From the NCBI GenBank assembly GCA_002314605.1, contig DCGO01000075.1, positions 79,349 through 88,528 on the forward strand: a DNA stretch of 9,180 nucleotides, given 5' to 3'. Made by a program: the position numbers and the translations under genes. The stretch is from Lentisphaeria bacterium UBA1776 (GTDB lineage Bacteria > Verrucomicrobiota > Lentisphaeria > Victivallales > Victivallaceae). The notes under the pieces are model-generated. The model made no database searches, was not told where the DNA came from, and saw only the letters and a list, made by a program, of their open reading frames with translations. The number at the start of each line of letters is the position of its first letter. The stretch's first letter is position 1. This document shows, piece after piece, positions 6,583 through 9,180 of the stretch.

Positions 6583-8179
6583 CCGGATCTCCCTGCTGTG
6601 GCTGTGCGGGGTGATCCTGCTGCTGACGATCCTGGCTGCCGTCATGCCCCGGGACGGGTTCTGGATCACCGACGGCGGCAATAAGTTCATGGTCGTGAAG
6701 AACATCCTCCGGCACGGTTCCATTGCCATGGCCAATCCGGCGGTGGCGCTGGACCCCGGGAACCGCTTTTTTCCGGATGCAGTCTTTCATTTCCAGCGTA
6801 TGAACGAAAGGATCTATTCCATATTTCCTCCGTATTTTCCTCTGCTGAGTGCGCCTTTCCATCGGGCGTTTGGATTTGCCGGGCTTCTGATCCTGCCCCT
6901 TGCCGGAGCTGCGGCGGGGCTTTTTCTTCTGCTGAAACTCATGGAATCGTGGCGGCTTGATGTTCCCTGGCTCACAGTTGCCGCGGCAGTGGCAGCGCCC
7001 GTTGTTTTCTACGCCGTGGAATTCTGGGAGATGACCCCCGGCATGGTGCCGGTGCTTCTGATGATGCTTCTGCTGGAACGGAAACGGGATCTTGCCGCCG
7101 GGCTGGTGCTGGCGGCGGGATTGTGGCTGCGGCCGGAGATGTTTTTCTTCGTCCCCATCGTCTGCGGACTGCTGTTTTTCGGGGAACGCCGCCGGAGCGT
7201 GATTTTCGGAGCCGGATTTCTTGCCGGGTTTCTTCCTTACGGTGTCACGCAGGTGATCCTTTTTGGGTCTGTACCTGGGATCCACGGCGCCTCCTACGCA
7301 GAAACGGCCCGGAATTTTCTTGCCAATTACCGGACCTATCTGGCCCCGGCCGGGATGCCCTGTCTGGGCGTGATCGCCCTCCTGCTGGGCACCGCGCCCC
7401 GGTTCCGCAGCCTTGGTGTGCTGAAAGTCTGTTTCTGCGGACTTTGCATTCTTTTGGGGGCATGGCAGCTCTTCCGGCTTGCCGGATCTGACGAAGGCGT
7501 CTTCAACACGGGACGGATAGTGGATATTTTTACCACCACTCCTTTTGTGTATGTTCCGGCGGCCAACTGGCGGCCCCTGTGGAATGCAGGGAATAGGAAA
7601 ATCCGCTTTGCGGCAAGAGTGTGCATTCTCTACACGCTCCTGGTCCCTGCGCTGCTGACTTCATCGGATATGGGGATCATCTGGGGGGCGAGACACTGGA
7701 TCTTTCTCATGCCTGTCATTGTGCTCCTGACGTGGTACTCCGCCCGGGGGAGGGGGATGAAGACTGCCGTACTCGGTTTGTTTCTCCTGTCGGCGGCTTT
7801 TCAGATTTTCGGTCTGCATCTTCAGTATCTCATGCGTTCCAATTCCGTCCGGCTGTCGGAATTTCTCCGGGAAAATACGGAGGATGTGATCGTGAGCGAC
7901 GTTTATTTTCTGCCCATGCAGACCCCTGCAAGGTTTTTCGACCGGAGGTGGCTCTTTGTGAAAGACGGCAGGGCACTTTTTGAGGCGGCAAAACTTCTGC
8001 GGGAGAAAAAGCAGTCTTTTGCACTGGTCCGCTCCGCTCATCCCGGATACCGGAGATATGACAACCCGGCCATTGCGGAGTTTCTGAAACTTGCCCGGAT
8101 CTCCGGTCCTCCCCGGAAAATCCGTCTTCCGGGGACATCGTTTCTGGAGATAGAGGTCTTTCCGGCGGAGCCCCGTTAA
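6542..8179 (+). CDS. Polytopic membrane protein, probable GT-C-fold glycosyltransferase
   Basis: The 545-aa product has about ten to twelve hydrophobic segments (for example near 16-35, 112-132, 143-160, 167-178, 184-214, 219-241, 272-284, 294-311, 357-374, 384-399 and 408-424) and a soluble C-terminal tail (about 435-545). After the first segment comes a loop with an acidic residue, ITDGGNKF (D44), and an aromatic patch, SIFPPYFPLLS (93-103). LWLRPE (194-199) and WGARHW (381-386) follow. This layout fits GT-C enzymes such as the GT39/ArnT/PMT-like group, which use polyprenyl-phosphate sugars at the outer face, but no decisive catalytic motif can be named. The donor and acceptor are unknown. 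The start at ATG 6542 lies inside plsY and lacks a good ribosome site; TTG 6560 is an alternative. The 41-nt overlap suggests coupled translation, linking it to lipid or envelope synthesis. No terminator is evident after its stop. Confidence 0.6.
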   Translation: MVRNLNLNASRKSDRISLLWLCGVILLLTILAAVMPRDGFWITDGGNKFMVVKNILRHGSIAMANPAVALDPGNRFFPDAVFHFQRMNERIYSIFPPYFPLLSAPFHRAFGFAGLLILPLAGAAAGLFLLLKLMESWRLDVPWLTVAAAVAAPVVFYAVEFWEMTPGMVPVLLMMLLLERKRDLAAGLVLAAGLWLRPEMFFFVPIVCGLLFFGERRRSVIFGAGFLAGFLPYGVTQVILFGSVPGIHGASYAETARNFLANYRTYLAPAGMPCLGVIALLLGTAPRFRSLGVLKVCFCGLCILLGAWQLFRLAGSDEGVFNTGRIVDIFTTTPFVYVPAANWRPLWNAGNRKIRFAARVCILYTLLVPALLTSSDMGIIWGARHWIFLMPVIVLLTWYSARGRGMKTAVLGLFLLSAAFQIFGLHLQYLMRSNSVRLSEFLRENTEDVIVSDVYFLPMQTPARFFDRRWLFVKDGRALFEAAKLLREKKQSFALVRSAHPGYRRYDNPAIAEFLKLARISGPPRKIRLPGTSFLEIEVFPAEPR

Positions 8180-8204
8180 ATTGGCGCAAAAATGCGATCA
8201 AGAC

Positions 8205-8232
8205 TTGACATTCCGGAAAAAAGCGGTACATT
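8205..8232 (+). promoter_or_regulatory. Sigma70-type promoter for the aldolase gene
   Basis: TTGACA (8205-8210), a perfect -35 box, is followed after 16 nt by TACATT (8227-8232), which matches four of six -10 bases. Transcription would start near 8239 and give a leader of about 50 nt that is A-rich and ends in the ribosome site AGAAAGG (8273-8279). It lies in the 108-nt gap after the membrane-protein gene, so fba probably has its own strong promoter. Confidence 0.7.
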
Positions 8233-8287
8233 TAGGGACGTATTCCTGAAAAACAACCGTAACCATACAACAAGAAAGGTGTATCAC

Positions 8288-9180
8288 ATGGTCAGTTTCA
8301 AAACTCTCGGTCTGGTGAACTCCCGTGACATGTTCGCCAAAGCGGTGAAGGGCGGCTACGCCATCCCCGCGTACAATTTCAACAACATGGAGCAGCTCCA
8401 GGCCATCATTCAGGCCTGCGTCGAGACGGAGTCCCCCCTCATCCTGCAGGTCTCCAAGGGAGCCCGTCAGTATGCAAACCAGACCCTCCTCCGCTACATG
8501 GCCCAGGGTGCCGTGGAATATGCCAAGGAGATCGGCAACGGCAAGCTCATTCCCATCGTGCTGCACCTGGATCACGGTCCGGATTTCGAGACCTGCAAGA
8601 GCTGCATCGACTACGGTTTCAGCTCGGTGATGATCGACGGCTCCAAGTATTCCTTTGAGGAAAATATCGCCCTCACCAAAAAGGTGGTGGAGTATGCTCA
8701 CCAGTACGATGTGACCGTCGAGGGCGAGCTGGGCGTGCTGGCCGGTATTGAGGATGAAGTGAAGGCCGAAAAGCACACCTACACCCGTCCGGAAGAGGTG
8801 GAAGCCTTCGTTGCCGGTACCGGTGTGGACAGTCTGGCCATTGCCATCGGCACCAGCCATGGCGCCTACAAGTTCAAACCCGGTGACAATCCCCGGATCC
8901 GTCTGGACATCCTCCACGAGATCGAGAAGAAACTTCCCGGTTTCCCCATCGTGCTCCACGGCTCCTCCAGCGTACCGCAGGAGCTTGTGAAGATCATCAA
9001 CGACAACGGCGGCAAACTCAAAGATGCCATCGGCATCGGCGAAGATCAGCTTCGTGAAGCAGCCCGTTCCGCGGTCTGCAAGATCAACATCGACTCCGAC
9101 GGACGTCTTGCTATGACTGCTGCAGTTCGCAAACACTTGGTAGAAAACCCAGGTGACTTCGACCCACGTCAGTACCTCAA
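8288..9180 (+). CDS. fba: Class II fructose-1,6-bisphosphate aldolase (3' end outside window)
   Basis: This zinc-dependent aldolase interconverts fructose-1,6-bisphosphate with dihydroxyacetone phosphate and glyceraldehyde-3-phosphate in glycolysis and gluconeogenesis. The visible 297 residues include HLDHG with catalytic D95 and zinc ligand H96, VEGELG (144-149), GTSHGAYKF with zinc ligand H191, VLHGSSS with zinc ligand H224, and KINIDSD (265-271), the substrate-phosphate motif. The sequence is of the type found in clostridia and many anaerobes, rather than E. coli FbaA. Members of this type are usually a little over 300 aa, so perhaps 20-30 residues are missing. The start is ATG 8288, with AGAAAGG 8 nt upstream. 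Codon use is that of a highly expressed gene: of eleven arginines eight are CGT and only one CGG, whereas CGG is common in the other genes. It has its own promoter and does not belong to the upstream unit. Confidence 0.95.
   Translation, partial: MVSFKTLGLVNSRDMFAKAVKGGYAIPAYNFNNMEQLQAIIQACVETESPLILQVSKGARQYANQTLLRYMAQGAVEYAKEIGNGKLIPIVLHLDHGPDFETCKSCIDYGFSSVMIDGSKYSFEENIALTKKVVEYAHQYDVTVEGELGVLAGIEDEVKAEKHTYTRPEEVEAFVAGTGVDSLAIAIGTSHGAYKFKPGDNPRIRLDILHEIEKKLPGFPIVLHGSSSVPQELVKIINDNGGKLKDAIGIGEDQLREAARSAVCKINIDSDGRLAMTAAVRKHLVENPGDFDPRQYL

Noticed and set aside
8185..8196. Small hairpin (CGCA, AAAA, TGCG) after the membrane-protein gene
   Set aside because: It has only four base pairs and no T-run, so it is not a credible terminator.
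8198..9136. Long open frame on the - strand opposite the aldolase gene
   Set aside because: It is antisense to a clear class II aldolase with all zinc ligands. Its leucine-, valine- and histidine-rich product matches no family I know, and the frame is open because fba has strongly biased codons.

Overview
This 9.18-kb window is dense, ordinary-looking bacterial chromosome of moderately high GC (above 50%), with Shine-Dalgarno-led genes, short intergenic gaps and several ATGA/GTGA-type overlaps. It holds eight protein genes (seven complete, one cut by the right edge). I see no rRNA or tRNA, insertion sequence, phage gene or CRISPR array. The class II aldolase is of the type common in clostridia and many anaerobes, and the genes look Gram-negative or PVC-like in style (Lentisphaerota/Victivallales is a guess). 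The window alone does not fix the taxon.

Region 1 (about 1-3880, + strand) is a tight four-gene operon. It encodes a soluble CapA-like metallophosphatase-fold protein, a glutamate/aspartate-racemase-fold enzyme, a D-Ala-D-Ala-ligase-like ATP-grasp enzyme and a class C26 gamma-glutamyl hydrolase. The first two genes overlap by 4 nt and the last two by 8 nt; 17 nt separate the racemase from the ligase. A likely rho-independent terminator follows. Together the parts suggest making, or turning over, a peptide or polymer containing D-amino acids or gamma-glutamyl bonds. This is the most interesting part of the window, and its substrate cannot be read from sequence.

Region 2 (3876-5868, - strand) is a two-gene unit: an M24 metallopeptidase (Xaa-Pro aminopeptidase/dipeptidase type) that starts at a TTG with a perfect Shine-Dalgarno, then a DusC-like tRNA-dihydrouridine synthase that follows almost without a gap.

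Region 3 (5880-8179, + strand) starts with a good sigma70-type promoter in the divergent gap. It encodes PlsY (acyl-phosphate:glycerol-3-phosphate acyltransferase, phospholipid synthesis) and then, overlapping it by 41 nt, a large polytopic membrane protein that looks like a GT-C-fold glycosyltransferase.

Region 4 (8205-9180, + strand) is a strong-looking promoter followed by a class II fructose-1,6-bisphosphate aldolase gene that runs off the window. Its codon use differs from the rest (CGT arginine, AAG lysine), as expected for a highly expressed glycolytic gene.
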